From: CAYZIB01 sp964478425
Lineage (GTDB): Bacteria; Bacillota_I; Bacilli_A; Acholeplasmatales; WRBM01
Length of the DNA stretch: 64,000 bases
Assembly (NCBI GenBank): GCA_964478425.1
Contig: CAYZIB010000003.1
Span: 1 to 64,000, forward strand
Direction: 5' to 3'
The translations under genes and the position numbers were made by a program. How positions within the stretch are numbered: position 1 is the stretch's first letter; each line of letters opens with the position of its first letter. The notes under the pieces were generated by a model. The model did not search any database. It saw only the letters and a program-made list of their open reading frames with translations, and had not been told where the DNA came from. Positions 63,204 through 64,000 of this stretch are shown in pieces.

Positions 63204-64000
63204 TATAATTTTAAATGATAATAAAATGTTTTTTTATAGTTTAGAAAATAAAAAAGGAATTTTAATTGATTCAAATAGAATTGATATTTTTAAAGAGTAT
63301 TCTGGAAATTTAAAATTTGATTTTGTTTTTGATTATAATGAAACAATTTTAGTATATATTCATGAAGGTGTTTTAATAAATATATATGAAACAGTTAACT
63401 CAAATGATTTAAAAATTGATTTTTATATAGAAGAAAATGCTAATGTTAATTATTATTCTTTAGAAAAAGGTGAATGTATTAATAAAAATATTAATTTGTC
63501 TAATAACGCAAATTTAAATTACTTTCAATATTTGGTTAGTTTGAATAAATTAAATAATGTACATAATTTTAATTTGAATGAAGAAAATGCTAATTTGAAT
63601 GTGAACTTCTTAGATATTGCATATGAAAACGAAATTCATGATAATAAATTAAAAATTAATCATTTAGCTAAAAATACAACTGCAGATTTAATTTTTTATG
63701 CTGCTAGTAAAGATAAATCAAATATTAATGTTGAAGCGATAAATCATATTTTAAAGGATATGAAAAATTCAAAATCTACTCAAAAAACAAGAGGAATTGT
63801 TTTAAATGATACCGGAAAAATTAAATCCTTACCTATTTTATATATTGATGAATTTGATTCTATTGCTAAGCATGGTACAACCATTGGTAAAATATCTGAT
63901 GAAGGATTATTTTATTTAATGAGTAGAGGAATAAGTAAAGAAGAAGCTTTAAAATTGATTGTGCAAGGGTTTGTTGATCCTTTAATAAAAGAAATTTCTG
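63196..64000 (+). CDS. sufD: Fe-S cluster assembly protein SufD (3' truncated by window edge)
   Basis: The frame opens at GTG 63196 (GGAG about 10 bases upstream), overlaps sufC by 8 bp and runs off the window after about 268 codons. A later ATG at 63226 is possible. The end visible here, SLPILYIDEFDSIAKHGTTI, then SDEGLFYLMSRGISKEEA, is the SufB/SufD beta-helix family core. The position after sufC and the short length before this block favour SufD over SufB. Confidence 0.88.
   Translation, partial: MDSIILNDNKMFFYSLENKKGILIDSNRIDIFKEYSGNLKFDFVFDYNETILVYIHEGVLINIYETVNSNDLKIDFYIEENANVNYYSLEKGECINKNINLSNNANLNYFQYLVSLNKLNNVHNFNLNEENANLNVNFLDIAYENEIHDNKLKINHLAKNTTADLIFYAASKDKSNINVEAINHILKDMKNSKSTQKTRGIVLNDTGKIKSLPILYIDEFDSIAKHGTTIGKISDEGLFYLMSRGISKEEALKLIVQGFVDPLIKEIS

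Noticed and set aside
1..64000. Mycoplasma genetic code (UGA = Trp), considered because of the very low G+C
   Set aside because: UGA serves as stop at well-defined gene ends (e.g. 8306-8308, 52087-52089) and Trp is encoded by TGG throughout.

Overview
The window is about 64 kb of very A+T-rich bacterial chromosome. Genes are mostly collinear, tightly packed on the + strand, and preceded by AGGAGG-type ribosome binding sites. UGA is used as a stop (for example at the ends of infB and of the gene at 6944), so the mycoplasma code does not apply. Gene content fits an uncultured anaerobic fermentative low-GC Bacillota, of the Erysipelotrichia/RF39 kind: type II IleRS, an Rnf-type ion pump, rex-adhE-[FeFe] hydrogenase, pyruvate:ferredoxin oxidoreductase, SUF Fe-S assembly, energy-coupling-factor transporters, a T-box and an FMN riboswitch. 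The exact lineage is inference.

Positions 1 to about 8.8 kb are an accessory, partly decayed region. It holds a truncated winged-helix gene, small orphan membrane proteins, two truncated copies of a phage-type HNH endonuclease gene in a diverged direct repeat, and a visibly more G+C-rich AAA+/DUF4143 ATPase gene with three 23-bp-spaced repeats across its promoter. It also holds a gene split by a frameshift, a small XRE regulator and a membrane-anchored ComEC-like metallo-beta-lactamase protein. Several stretches of 450-550 bp carry only relics.

From 8.9 to 19.3 kb the content is housekeeping: gpsA, a cysteine desulfidase family gene, mntP, a T-box followed by ileS, tRNA-Arg and tRNA-Asp on the - strand, a CotH-like lipoprotein, a COG2509 flavoprotein, and ribU (-) under an FMN riboswitch.

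From 19.5 to 27.3 kb is an Rnf locus: duplicated-domain lipoprotein, apbE, rnfC, rnfD, rnfG, rnfE, rnfA, a NusG-II protein and a Gx-type membrane protein. RnfG has two FMN-site motifs, and no rnfB is present in the window. Upstream riboflavin uptake, ApbE and the Rnf flavin sites form a coherent flavin-dependent module.

From 27.3 to 38.4 kb are transporters: a TetR-controlled ABC-2 exporter, the EcfA1-EcfA2-EcfT module, a sugar O-acetyltransferase, and a heterodimeric ABC exporter with one degenerate ATP site. From 38.5 to 46.2 kb lie rex-adhE-hydrogenase (reoxidation of NADH and ferredoxin), efp with a short-chain dehydrogenase, and a MATE pump behind an attenuator-like leader. RNase J follows on the - strand. 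Then comes the rimP-nusA-rnpM-ylxQ-infB-rbfA operon, an SGNH hydrolase, priA, fmt, pgpA, a degenerate HD-GYP-like membrane protein, nifJ and the start of the suf operon, which runs off the right edge.
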